DNA of 32,624 nucleotides from Protostelium mycophagum (GCA_002081555.1 MZNV01000143.1:1-32624), one strand, 5' to 3'. Shown: positions 1 to 11,482, counted from the stretch's first letter. Numbers and translations: made by a program. Notes: a model not told the origin generated them from the sequence alone.

Positions 1-266
1 AAATAAAATTTATATATTATTTATTTCTCTCAATTTACACTCCCATCCACAATTTCATGACATGACATTGACATGACACCCAAAAAATTGGTACGCAACA
101 GATACGCTCGAACTCGGTCCCTTCTCACGGAAAAAGTATTCTCGAAGTGTAAAAATTCGACCAAATCGGACATAGAAGGAAGATTTCTGGTGTAGATAAA
201 CAACGACGTCATACGTCATCATCACCAATAGTCGTTTTCAATTCTTTTGCAGCCGGTTTTCATTTA
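1..266. other. 3' flank of receptor gene, no convincing gene
   Basis: This is the stretch between the window edge and the stop codon of the minus-strand receptor gene. A 60-codon minus-strand reading frame (212 to 30) begins with an ATG but shows no recognisable domain, signal or spacing typical of a gene. It could be an exon of the next gene beyond the edge or chance. The sequence is AT-rich at its outer end, as expected of a 3' untranslated or intergenic region. Nothing else is seen. Confidence 0.4.
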
Positions 267-3200
267 TTAGAACCCAGATTCCGCGTACAAATTTTCTTCT
301 TCCTGTTGATGGATCTGTTCGCTGTGTCTCAACACCTGCAAGGTCCGGACAATGTTTCTAAAACCTGGTCTATCTTGTGGTATTCTATTCGTACTGCCTA
401 ATCTCAGGTAATGATGACGTTGTCATGTTGAAGACATACCAAAGATTAATCATTGAGATGAAGGATTGGTCCCAGAAAGCCGATATCCGCAATGTCGCAT
501 CACCATTTTGCACCATTTCAAACACCTAACACTCTCAATCCATCTTCCATACAACTTTGATGAGAGACGGATTCCATCTCACCTTCTGATCACTCTTGAT
601 CATGTCATACGGTGTCTCATTATTGGTCAGCATGGACCAAATCAAAACACCCAAAGACCATATGTCACTCTCTGTGCTATAGAATCCCCCTCTGCTCATC
701 AACTCCGGCGCCTGCAGAGACATCAGAGGAGGGTGTCAATGTCACGTCTATATCCTCACGCTGTGTCGTCCGGTATTTTCTTTTGTGGATTGGTGACCTC
801 TATGGACCATCTGGGATACACCTCCAAGCTTGACGTCCCGGATATCCGCGTCTTGGTATGACAGCAGCACCTGATGTCACAGTAAATTTATTTCTTTTGA
901 AAACGAAAAAGCGCGGGAAACCAAAATGATTCTCGATTTGATTTGTTACATTGGTTGCGATAATCTGTGTGTGGCATAACCCCGACTCATCTAAATACGA
1001 CAGAGCCTTTGCAACCTGCACAGCCCTGAAGAAATGAATATCACACCCGAAATGTTTTTCGCTCACACGGAAGCGATCTGGCTCTCTCTAAGGGAATGTC
1101 TAGTCATATAAAATGCTAAATTCCCCCCATTCATCCACCCATACGCCACGTAAGCATCTACAACTGTCAAAATACGTGACAAGATTGACACTCGACCTTG
1201 TTCGGAGAATGTCTGACAGATGAATTCTACAATGCAAGGGTGTCTCAGTTTCTGTTTTATTCAAAAAAATATTGAAATTAATATAAACAATATAATTCGC
1301 CGTTGTAGACTCACTTTGGCGATGTTAGCTTCTCCCAATAATTTTTCCCTATCATTTGTGGCGCGTTTCAATGCGATGGGAGTGGTACCACCGTACAAGC
1401 CTTTCCACACGGACACGTCGTTCTTCACGGAGATTTGCCTCTCAAAGAGGACGATTATCCCATCGTTATTGTGTGCTTCCAAAACGAGATTAATTTCGGA
1501 GTGTTTCTGACTCAAGTTTAAATTTGATTTTAAATATATAAAATATGTTTGTAAATATTCTTGAGCAAAACAATTTATACCTTCTTTCTCCTCAACAAGA
1601 AGACCAAAAATAGTATAGAAAGCATCAAGAATGCCCCCAATAAGCATGGGATGAGTACTATTATTAACCTCTCTTCACGTTTTGGCACAGTGGCACCCAC
1701 GATCCATTTCGGCAGATCAGTCTGTACGAGTGTAAAATTCGTCAGATGACGTGTCAGGCAAGTCCTGAGGGTCGAGTTGACGTCATCATACGTCATCGTG
1801 ATGACGTCATCAGATCTCCAAATATGTGAATCCTCATCGAAATAGGCACAGACGAGGTCTAAAACTTTCAGAAAAAACGAGGCGGTGTCTGTTACCATAT
1901 TCCGCAGAGGGAAGTGTGAATGCGGTGATATTTATAGATATAGGTGTTGTCATATTTTTCAATGATTTGTCAGTCCCGTCCTCGTTGTAGACGCTCACTC
2001 CTATCACCGGGGACTTGCTGGAAGATTGAGTGTTGAATAATAATTAAGGACTATTTACACCGTTGTAGATGACAGAAATCTGAGAGGATTGACCGGTACT
2101 ACAGAAAAACTGATGAATGATGTGGTATTAAAGAGGGAGGAGGGGAAGGAGATACCAGAGTTCTCCATCGACAGATAGATGTCTGATGATGACGTCATTC
2201 GGACCTTTCGGACCGTCACGTTCACTTGTGGAGAAGTGTATGTGTATAACCCCGTCGCACTATTGTTTAATAATGATATGATCTGCAATGTCGCATCATG
2301 AATGGAAGGTATGGAGGGTTCTATCATCACGTCAGAAATAATTTCTTTGGGTATTTTTCCACCTAAATTAGAACTGACTCGTAGTTTGAGATGGCTCAAC
2401 ACGGTGTAATCTTCGTTGTAGATGACTAGTTCTCCATCATCCGTCAGTACGAGTGTTAAACTGACATTTGAAGTGACAGATACCAGCGAATGGATGTCAT
2501 CTGCCCCGACCCCGAAAAGCCCCCTGCTCCGGTCTAAAACGATCTTTGTGATTTGGGGTGTGTTAAAGCTAATAATCTCTGAGTAATTGCTTGTGTGAAA
2601 GACACTCAATGTCCCCTCCGGCGTCAGACCAAAAGCCTTTGAGCAATCCGGTGACACTGTCATGTTGTCATGAGATTTCATCGAAATTTCGTCATGTTTT
2701 CATCTGAAATTTCGATGAAATTTGAGGACTCACCGAGGTGTGTTGGGAGAGTGAGGTTGAGAAAGTAAAGGGGGGAGTTGCTGACGATCTTGTACCCCGA
2801 TGAAAACAAATGTGTAGATTTACATGATGGCATCTCATCACAACCTGACGGGTCCGTGCTCCGATTCCAGTTGTAGATACAACTGTTGGTGCCGGGGAGG
2901 AGTGGGGGTTTACATTGGGTGACGTCATAGGATCCGTCTGTGCAGACGCAGACGGGTGAACCTCTGGTGATGGCTGTGCACACTTGATTTGATGGACAAG
3001 TGACGTTTGTGCACACAGTTTGGATGTCCTGTCACGTGTAAGCTGACATGCGAATATTGATCTATTTTTACAACATAGCGTTTCTGTTGTGGGTGGACTT
3101 ACCGTGTAGAAATTCTGCGAAAATTGGTAAGGTAATCTCATTCCACCCGCATCACGTCCATTATAATACACCATCAAGACATCTAGAGGCACACCGGCGA

Positions 3201-3686
3201 CATATTCGGTGGTGACATCCTCTGATTGACTGCCCACCCAAATCCCTTTAGAGTATGAGGGGTTCTTCGCCTCTTCACCGCGAAAAATCCAGACAAAGTC
3301 ATTTCCAAAAATCCCGGACGACTCGGTGCTCGTGCCGGTTGGCAGAAGCAGCTGGCCGTAAAAAAATGTCATGAAATAGGGTTTAGACGTCGCATAATCA
3401 GGTTTGATGGACCACGATGGCTCTCTGTTGGAGAAGCCGCTCGTCTCGGTGATGCCAAAGAATAATGGAGTCGTCGTTCGATTCAGAAAACAATCATCAT
3501 GGTGGGCGAAGTAAGTGCTGGGCAGCCAGTTTGCCGCTATAGGATGTTGGTACGTCGCGAACCACGATCCATGGAGAGAGTATGGAAGTGCATGACTTGG
3601 AAAATGAGAATGACGAATGGACATCATCTAAAGAGGACAGACCTGAGCTGGAGTAAAAGCAGAAGGACCAAACGCTTTTCTCTCAT
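267..3686 (-). CDS. GAIN/GPS-domain single-pass receptor pseudokinase
   Basis: A 15-exon model (3643-3686, 3103-3595, 2734-3028, 2061-2656, 1896-2013, 1581-1864, 1315-1506, 1197-1251, 1067-1163, 950-1025, 822-870, 760-779, 583-711, 440-525, 267-393) closes in phase at 886 residues. It starts with a signal peptide (MREKRLVLLLLLQL). Next comes a GLEYA/PA14-like domain (around 3200-3400; IWVGS, YYNGRDAGG), then a cysteine-rich EGF-like stretch (2840-3020). A GAIN subdomain-B/GPS module follows (about 1725-2010): CAYFDED...W...TC...RHLTNFT, with the HL-T cleavage triad intact. A transmembrane helix at about 1585-1650 ends in RRKK. The cytoplasmic kinase fold keeps IALK and SDIWSLGV, but HRD reads HTQ and DFG reads LGE, and the glycine loop is degenerate, so I infer a pseudokinase. 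The 20-nt exon 760-779 is the least certain. GPS motifs are known from adhesion GPCRs and polycystin-1; joined to a kinase fold it is unusual. Confidence 0.85.
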
Positions 3687-3821
3687 GCCACCACATGTAC
3701 TTTGTGCTTTGGAGCGCACTTGTCAAGGTCTGGCAATTGCACGCAGATGTCAAACATTAAATCCGATGACACTTTGGAAAACAGTCAAAACAGTCACAGA
3801 GAAATCTGTCAAAGTTTCACT

Positions 3822-6596
3822 TTATCTAAATCCTAAACACGGCGACAGCAGCTGGAATGGGTCAGTTGTGTCCTCTTTGCTTGTGTGACTCACACATCTT
3901 AATGTGAAGCAGCAGCATTTGTAGCAACATTGGAGAAACAAACACATAAAGAGGACGAATCTCCAGTCTGTCAACCCTGACATGTCCAGTATTCTCCATA
4001 GCCACTTAACATATGTTTTGACTTGTTTGATGAACCTCGTTGTAGATTGCCAAATTGTGAGATTTTCTTCGAATTCTAAATGTCCCCTCATCCTTCTCAA
4101 CTGAAGATTCTCGTAAATTTCTTGGAATCTTCCATGAACATTCGTGTAAACTTCAGTGAAATCTCCCACCTGCTTGTTCTTTTGACAGTTTTGGATGAAA
4201 TTCAAGATATCTTGATTCGTTGTAGATGGAGTAAGTTGAAACGAGCTTTCCCGCCAAGTACTCTCACTAAAATAAACCAACAAATTCTCGGAGTTTTCTT
4301 GGACATTCCCGACACTGGCCCATTCGCAGAATTCAGTCTGTTCATCGCATGGGACGTAACCAAAGTGGATGAAATTTCTCTGAATTTTCATCAGTACAAT
4401 AGGATCGTTGTAGATGGATACCTTGGATGCTTCTGTTGCGGCTTCTCTCAATCTCTGCTGATTTTTCTCGGATCTTTTCAAGTGTAAAAAGCACGACTTT
4501 TCGCAGAATTTTTTGTAGTTGGTGAAGTCAACCTGCACGATTCAGATTTTTGAATTTTCTACGAATTTTTCATGAATTTTCCATGAATTTCACCTTCGGG
4601 TAGACGTCAAATTGATATTTTGCAAGTTCTTCTCTCAGTGTTGCGGGATTGCCCGAAATCATTATTTTATGTCTATCTACACTTCTAATTACAACGATGC
4701 AAGGTGTCATTTCCGTAATTCCGGCCGCACGGGCGACCTCAATAGCGGATGTCCGTGAAAATTCAATGAAATTTCGATGATAGAAGGCGGAGAACTGTAT
4801 GGATATTTGTGAGGATTCTGTTAACTTTGTTCCTTGTAATAATTAGCTATTAAATTAATTTTTCTGGGAATTTAAATTTCAAATATAATTTATCTTGCTA
4901 CAAAAACAATGTTGTAGTTGGTGAAAATTTTTAATTTCATTGTTTTTCTGCCGCAATAAGGGGCCTTATGATCGCAAAGCCAAACAATAAATAACAAGGC
5001 GATTTTCACATGCATTTATGTAACTATGGATTCAGTATTTCGATGAATATTCACCTGGTGGAACCCATAATAAAGCTGCTGGCTTCTCCCCCCTATTCTC
5101 CAAGAAATTTTGCCAAGTTGAGACGTCGTATATTTCCGTTATAGATGTCGTGATGAGAGTGTTCAATACAAAAGTCATGACATCTTTCTTACTGAAATAG
5201 CCATCGTAATAATATGGCTCCCTGTTGATTACTCAACACTCATTTATTGTTTTGTGAGTTTTCCCGCCAAAATCTTTTTTGAATATTGTAAATTTTTTTG
5301 TGTAAGAGAAGATGAAAATGTTTACCCATCTACAAATCCAATTATGATGGGAACAGAAGATATACCAAATTCAGAAGATAACAACGGCTCATTATCACAA
5401 TCTACAACGATAAATATATGTCATACTACGTCATGATCACATGGTCATGACATCTCATGATCTCATCTATGACATCTCACCTACACGTCCCATCTTGATC
5501 GATCCTCTTAATGTCTTATATAAACTCTCCCACTCCGGTGATTTCTTCTGACAAGCTTGGCTCCTCCCTGACAACCAAGTCATCTGTTGTTCTCCCATAA
5601 TTACAAACACGTTTTACAAGGGATAAATATCAATATTAGAATCTTAAATGAAGTCGATTGTAGAACTCACTCGTGAAGAATTGTACTAGCCAGACATCCT
5701 TTGCAATAGAGGCATGGAAGTTCAAATACTGGAGTGTCTCTGTCTCTGAAGGAATGTCATAGACATTTCGAGAACCTCCCTACTCGCCGTTATTTTTCAA
5801 ATTTCAAATTTATTCACATGAATTAGATATTTTTATTTTTAAGAAGTAGATTTTTAAATAGTTTTAAATTTTAAATTCTTCGTTTATGTTGAAGATTTGA
5901 AGTGAGAAGTTTCAAAGAAAATTCTTTGAAAAATGACGGAAAATTCATTGAAAATTCACCCAATGAAACCTTTCTCCTCCTCCTCCCCACTGAAATTGGA
6001 AAGTTCTCGGGTTTCCACGGTGAAAATTTTGGTGGAAATTGTGGCCGCGGGGGCTAGGATGGTCCTCCCCTGAGATATCATAATGTCTCTTCTTGTCTGA
6101 GTCGCTCAATACCTATGATATCTTAAAAATACTGTGTTTTTTTCAGAACAGTGCCAGAGTTGATTTGAGTGAGGCATAGCTTCAGAAATAATAATTGATA
6201 TCTTAGAACTGATTAGTACGAATCGTCTGCAGCTATATGCATGCAGGACGATCAAATTACAGCCACCGACACACTTGTCAATGATTTTCAAAATCGACAC
6301 CTCATAGGCATTTGCAATTTCTGCATACTTCTTGGCTGCATTTTGATCTCCCGAGTTTTTATCGGGGTGCCTGGAACTGATCAGAAGAGATGTACGGGAT
6401 ATCATTTACCATCGAAGAGCTAACTTCTTGTATGCTTTCTTGATTTCATCTGGTGTTGAACCTCTTGAAATTCCTTTAAACGTGAGAAACTACCATCATA
6501 CAGTGCTTAAGACTCACCCAAAGTAGAATAATGGTCGGCATTCACCTCTGCAAAGAGGTACCAAAGTAAGAGGATGTTTATGAGCGAGATTCTCAT
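3822..6596 (-). CDS. DNAJC16-like: DNAJC16-like J-domain/thioredoxin membrane protein
   Basis: The start at 6596 gives a signal peptide (MRISLINILLLWYLFAEVNA). Directly after it is a J domain with helix II KKAYKKLALRWHPDKN (HPD intact, split by a 39-nt intron) and helix III, ending LSDSDKKRHYD. Then comes a glycine-rich linker and a thioredoxin-like domain (LVQFFT...; SSVPIIIGFVDG) whose active-site position reads SQAC rather than CXXC. A second thioredoxin-like domain follows (PAALLWVPP; TPCIVVIRS), and a C-terminal hydrophobic, Cys-rich segment near 3900-3960 fits a membrane anchor. The order J domain, thioredoxin, C-terminal anchor matches DNAJC16/ERdj8, an ER J-protein tied to autophagosome size control. 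The protein is about 520 residues, shorter than the human protein (about 780). Introns are 39-180 nt; one ends at the recurring GTTGTAG/AT acceptor (5401-5408). It is divergent from the small gene at 6694, with 97 nt between starts, suggesting a shared promoter. Confidence 0.8.
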
Positions 6597-6693
6597 CCTC
6601 CAATTTTTGGTTTTTGATCACATCAGGACCTGGAGTAATTGTAGAGCGTGGGAATTACGTTCTTCATTTTGACATCCACTTTGCAAACGAATC
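6597..6693. promoter_or_regulatory. Presumed bidirectional promoter, 97 nt
   Basis: The only DNA between the ATG of the minus-strand DNAJC16-like gene (6596) and the ATG of the plus-strand small mitochondrial-type gene (6694). Both transcripts must initiate within or very near it, so it is inferred to be a bidirectional promoter. No clear TATA box is visible. Confidence 0.4.
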
Positions 6694-7054
6694 ATGTTGC
6701 AAGTTCTTGCTCGCAGGGGTGCTCTTTTCACTCGGAAGAGTTGTCATTCACTTCCTCAGTGTGGTACCCATGTCCCCGTTAATACGTCATACTTCTTCAA
6801 AACAAACACCCATAGACAATCAACACGGTCACTTTGGGGTTTTTCCATGTTTAAAGACGGTAACGTGTCCAATCAAAACATTATGTTGACAATCAACAGA
6901 AAAGCTCCCCTCTACAGAGCCAAAATATGAAGAGAATACGGAAGAAGAATTAAGAGCATACGAGGAAGCTAAAGAGAGAGCTGAAGCACCAATCAAAAGA
7001 GTAGGTGCTGATCAGGTATCAGGTGCTGAAGATTATAGAGACAAGAGTCAGTAA
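6694..7054 (+). CDS. Small protein with mitochondrial-type presequence
   Basis: Two exons (6694-6859, 6900-7054) with a 40-nt intron give 106 residues. The N terminus (MLQVLARRGALFTRK..., then more basic and hydroxylated residues with almost no acid for about 50 residues) is typical of a mitochondrial targeting sequence. The C-terminal half is acidic and helical (EENTEEELRAYEEAKER) and ends AEDYRDKSQ. I do not recognise the family; a matrix or inner-membrane assembly factor is possible but unproved. Its stop is only 23 nt before the ATG of the SET-MYND gene on the same strand, so the two may share regulation or overlap in their transcripts. Confidence 0.65.
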
Positions 7055-7077
7055 AGAGATTGAATTATAAACATGCC

Positions 7078-9064
7078 ATGGACGGCATCGAAATCAGAGA
7101 CAAAACAGAACAATCATTAGGTACTCATTTTTAATTAGAAATCGACATACCTTCACAAAAATTTCAATTTTCATCAACAGAATTTTGAACAAATCGCCAC
7201 AAGCTCATCAAAAGAACACAACTTCTATCTTCACGAATTAAATTTGTGGCGGAGCTGTCACTCATGTTTTTCAACACAGCCACAAGACTGACTGTCTATT
7301 GGATATATATTTCAAAACATTATAATCATTCCGTAAGGTGTGGGCCTCTACAACTTGCGAAAAAGGCGCCAAGACGAGATTGTCTTCACGGAGAAGCCCA
7401 TCGCGTCGGTACCAAACGGCAATCACTACTGTGAGAATTGTTGTAAAAATATCGGTCCCAACGCTTTGATCTTGCCTTCTGGTGCACACGTCATCGCAAC
7501 TGACGCATTCGGTGTCAATGTGGGTCAAATTGTTGTTGTCTTCACAATGAAATTTTTAAACAAAAATTATTATGATTAAATTCTTTATAAAAATCAAACA
7601 TCCATCAAAAAACATTATTCATTCGAATTAGGTGCCGAAAGCGTTGTTGAACAACTCAAAGATTATAAAAACGGCAGATCACGCCGTAGTCTGCCCACAA
7701 TGTAACGGACATTTCTGTGGCGATGAATGCCTGAATGAGGCAAAGTCGAAATACCACGATATCTTATGTACCCCAATTGGCTCAGAAGGTGACTCTTGTT
7801 GTAGATGCGATTGTAAATCTCCAAATTATCTTTATAAAAAATATATCTGAGTGAAAATCAACGTAAACACCCAAATTATTTATATGAAAATCAATCTACA
7901 ACGGTGTAGGGAGTGCGCAGTGGGAAGTGATTACGTCAGCACCTCAACCTAAATTAGCGGCTTTGACTGCCAGAATATTAGCCATTCTCATAAAGGAGGA
8001 GAAGGAAGGCCTCTTGACCGTGAGTTCTCGAAATTTCACCGAAATCTCGTCGAAATTTCGCAGGTCACGACCGAATTGGAGGACGAGAATTTCCCGAGAC
8101 GTGGTGATTCACATGAGGACGCCATATCTATTTTTACGAGATCGTTGATGGGCAGGTCGATACAAAATGATGAGGGGCAACCCCTGCCAGAGGGGAAGAA
8201 AAGTCCAAAATATTATTCCGTTGTAGTTGGCGGTGAGGAATCATTATTCTTGGTTTGTGGAGTTCTGGCAGATGTCATGTCACACGTGACATATGACAGG
8301 TACTTATGATGTCTTGGACGCAATGGACCGTATTTCTTCTTATCCTCAATTAGAGAAGGTGTCATCTACAACGAACTATTTATTATTAATTTAGCAATCC
8401 GAATTTATTCATCTACAATCCGGTGATTATTGACCGTTGTAGATTATCGAAAGTGAATTCAAAGAGATTAAAGAGATTCTCACGCTGAGAGGTCACGGCG
8501 ACTCAAATATCCTTTTGTCATTCAACACTCGATGAAAACTCGTTGAAATTTCCTTGACTTTTCAACAGCTTTTAGATGCTGAAGTGTACCGAGATTTGCG
8601 TCTCATCATCACACAGAACAGCGCTTCGCTAGAGATCGAAACCGCTCACATGTATGAGAAAAGTCAGGGAAATTTCACATCAGAAATGTCGACACCTGTA
8701 CACGGTACCAGCATGTCGACAATTGGGTCATTTGTGAACCACTCTTGTGACCCAAATCTGTCTGTCTCAAACAGTTTTAACCATATCGTAAGTCATCTTT
8801 GTTTTTGAAAGCTCGTTTCAATGTGCCTGTCAAATGCGTTGCAAACCCAAGTGACACACTTCTCAGACACAATGGACCGCAGAGAGGGACCTGGAGGAAG
8901 AGGAAGAGCTGACCATCTCTTTCATCGACACGTCATTACCTTTAGAAGAACGAAGGGATATCCTCTACAATCGGTACAACTTTTGGTGTCAATGTAGACT
9001 GTGCCAAGAGCAAGAGGCCATGTTGGAAGACGAAGAGGGAGAAGATCAACCTACACCGTTGTAG
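7078..9064 (+). CDS. SET and MYND domain protein (SMYD5-like)
   Basis: Nine exons (7078-7120, 7338-7489, 7632-7788, 7910-8019, 8064-8232, 8300-8358, 8443-8506, 8567-8787, 8867-9064) close in phase at 390 residues. The N-terminal SET half (GVGLYNLRKRRQDEIVFTEK) is followed by a zinc-binding MYND-like insert (HYCENCCKN; VCPQCNGHFCGDECL; YHDILC). The C-terminal SET core has IGSFVNHSCDPNL (NHSC cofactor motif) and LTISFID, and the post-SET cysteines are CQCRLC. SMYD proteins are lysine methyltransferases acting on histones and other proteins; the spacing is closest to SMYD5. The intron at 8507-8566 is a minor-spliceosome AT-AC intron. The TAG stop lies inside a copy of the recurring GTTGTAGA word. 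The 44-nt intron 8020-8063 has three GAAAT(T/C)TC words. Confidence 0.88.
8507..8566 (+). other. U12-type AT-AC intron in SET-MYND gene
   Basis: The intron starts ATATCCTTTT, the consensus U12 donor, and ends TTTCCTTGACTTTTCAAC, a perfect U12 branch site (TTCCTTGAC) nine nucleotides from the AC end. No in-phase GT-AG solution joins the flanking exons well, whereas removing 8507-8566 joins GACTCA-A to AG-CTTTTA and keeps the 390-residue frame open. Confidence 0.88.
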
Positions 9065-9187
9065 ATAACATTTTCTTGGGAATGTAGCGTAACTCCTTTC
9101 CATTTTCTTGCCTTAACATCTGAACCAACAAACCTACTGTGTTACATCCGTTATCTTGTGCTTGCATTAACCGTTACATGCACAAAT

Positions 9188-9242
9188 GGTTCTATAGTGT
9201 AGTGGTTAGCACGGCACCCCGGTTCGAACCCGGGTAGGACCT
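9188..9242 (+). tRNA. tRNA-Gln-like gene lacking the anticodon arm
   Basis: A 55-nt tRNA-like sequence. Acceptor strands GGTTCTA (9188-9194) and TAGGACC (9235-9241) pair over seven positions, including one T-G wobble. The D arm (9197-9212) includes a perfect box A (TAGTGTAGTGG). The T arm CCCGG/TTCGAAC/CCGGG (9218-9234) includes a perfect box B (GGTTCGAACCC). The discriminator T is typical of eukaryotic tRNA-Gln, and the 5' half closely resembles animal tRNA-Gln. Only five bases (9213-9217) join the D and T stems, so the 17-nt anticodon arm is absent as a unit. A T run (9242-9247) supplies a Pol III terminator. It may be a deleted pseudogene or a short Pol III RNA; it cannot decode a codon as it stands. 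Confidence 0.7.
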
Positions 9243-9283
9243 TTTTTAAGACTGTGCCTTTTGACTCATTCGGCCTGAACGAA

Positions 9284-11482
9284 ATGAACGCCAGGCACCG
9301 TCTTGCAATTCAGAGACATCAGGAATTTCACATCGCGTTGCTCTCTTTTAGAATTCTGAAGACAAAGGAACTGATGCGAAGTGACGCCCGCACTCGCGAA
9401 AGTCGCTGTCACTCGCAGAAAAGATAGTTCCATTGCAGCGTTACAACGGATACCGGACATGACATCTCCGGGGGAAGATTACCTTTTATGATATCATTTT
9501 TTCCGGAAAACCAGGCTGGAAGGGTGTCAAAAACTTTTGTTTGACCCACAGCAGAGCATGCAAAGGACAGACAGATTTATAGAGGTGGGACAAGTGGTCA
9601 ACGGTCTCTGATGTGAGATCAGCTGTTGAAGAAGGGTGACTTCTCTCTGGTGAATGAGGTCCTGCTGCAAGTGTCAAAAGACAAGTGGAACCTTCTCGGA
9701 GAAAACATTGTGAATTTGTGTGATGAGATAGATCTATTGCCTTTACTGCTTTGGATCACTCATTTCAGACAATCAGGTGCGTCATCGCTGGAGATGTTCA
9801 TTCGTGCTCATTCATACAATCCTGACGTGATCGATCGCAGCTAGCGGAGCCGTCAAAGATGAAGCGTCTTTCGTCGATACCTGCCTGGGCTGCATCTTCT
9901 TCATGGATGTCGCCGTGAGGCATCTAAGATTGGTTATCGAGCCTGCTTATGACTACGCCAAATCTGTCTATCAAGACCTGGAAGTAAGAGTTTGCTGTCA
10001 TCTTGCCATCTTTCTGATTGTGTTGTTAGAACGCAGGTGATGAAGACCGAAAGCAGGTGATTCTCAAGATGGTGACGGACCTGTACAGAGGTTACATCGC
10101 TCATCTGGAAGATATACCTGCGTGAGCATCCATTCGAAACACAAATGAGATCGCCTCTGAAGAGGTCATAGAATGCTGAGGGAGTTGGCTGGGATGGATA
10201 TTGCAAATTCTGGATACGGCGAAGAGATTGTACCAAGGACTATCATATTCTGGCTCTTATGGACGCTGTTACCCACATTTGTCAAACCGGAGATGATTGG
10301 GCTTGATGAACCTGATTGTGAGTGATTTGCAGAAAGAGGATCCCTTCTGACATCTCTGAGATGTTCGACCTGCCGCCCTTCAAAAGCTGCTCGAAGACGC
10401 AAAAGAGGTCGCGATCCACGTGGGCGATGTGAAGAGCAACCCTCAGCCAGAACCGTACGGCTCTTCACTTTTACAAATCGCCAATGACATTCGCTCCATC
10501 GCGATTGAGTTCTGGGAGCCAGAACAGACTGCCCGCAGTACGAAGATCTTTAGGAGTCAAGTGAGTGATATGATCAGTTGGATCATGTGATGAGATGGCA
10601 ATGATTATTAGCACGTCACAAATGAGAAGAAAGTGAAGGAGTATGAAAGAGCCATAAGAGAGCTATTATTTGATGGTGATCTATCGGAGTCTTCGAGTGT
10701 CTGTCCTTCAGTAAGATTTTTAAAAAACGACGTAGTACGTCGAAATCAGGTTGAAAGTTGCCCAGTGCGAAGCCACGTCAGAAGATCTGTTGTCAAAAAT
10801 GAGCATCAACAGATGGAAGCTGGCGAAGAAGGTGGATGGAATGTCTTGTTACCAATTGGATGTATGATGAGATGGACAATACATGATGATGATGCTCGCA
10901 GGGTTTATGTGCAAAAGTAGAAGGTGAAATACGAAGTGACTTGTGCAGCACAGTCAGGAAGCTGTGGAACGACATGTTTCACATCAAAACGTTCACTGTG
11001 CGTTTACACAAGAATGACGGCGACTCACCTTTACAGGATGTGCACGTGTCAGAGGTGTCTGAAGACTACAAAACTGTCGACTATAGAATGAAGAACCCTT
11101 TCCCATTTTCACCGAGATTCTACGCTGCACAAGTGTGGTTGAGGGAAGAGGCGGGAGAGGCGTACATCATCGTCCATTCCGCAGAAAATGTGCCGACACC
11201 AGCATCACATCAGAGAGGCCGAGTGTTTTGTAAGCACCGCGATGTGAAGTTTCATTTGACACTATAAAGTGAGCGGAGTGCATGTGGCGTGTATCAAAAA
11301 TACAAATAGAGTGAGAGTGACAATGGTGCATCATACGGATCCAAAGGGTAACATCCCACAGTGGGTGAGTGGTTTTAATGTCCATGTATAAGCGAGATTA
11401 ATCTGTACAGATTATATCAGGGCAAAACAGTGCCTTGGCGAAAGCAATTGTGAAGACACTTCAATCATGTGAACAAAAATGA
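9284..11482 (+). CDS. START-domain lipid-binding protein
   Basis: A multi-exon gene ending at the TGA at 11480-11482. The C-terminal part (from about 10950) reads as a START fold: LWNDMFHIKTFTVRLH, then YRMKNPFPFSPRFYAAQVW, AYIIVHSAENVPTP, and the hallmark end VRVTMVHHTDPKGNIPQW followed by a C-terminal helix. START domains carry sterols, phospholipids or ceramides between membranes. The N-terminal 400 or so residues are helical (KLLFDPQQSMQRTDRFIELLKKGDF..., FVDTCLGCIFFMDVAVRHL, LLEDAKEVAIHVGDV) and I recognise no domain there. Introns are about 38-65 nt. The first exon is uncertain: an ATG at 9284 opens a helical exon of about 40 codons, but the junction to the exon near 9500 is not resolved. 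The gene begins some 40 nt after the tRNA-like element. Confidence 0.65.

Noticed and set aside
8789-9000. A competing open frame of about 200 nt through the end of the SET-MYND gene.
   Set aside because: The chosen splice (8788-8866 removed) yields the conserved SET end and post-SET cysteines and closes in phase; the competitor has no recognisable motif.
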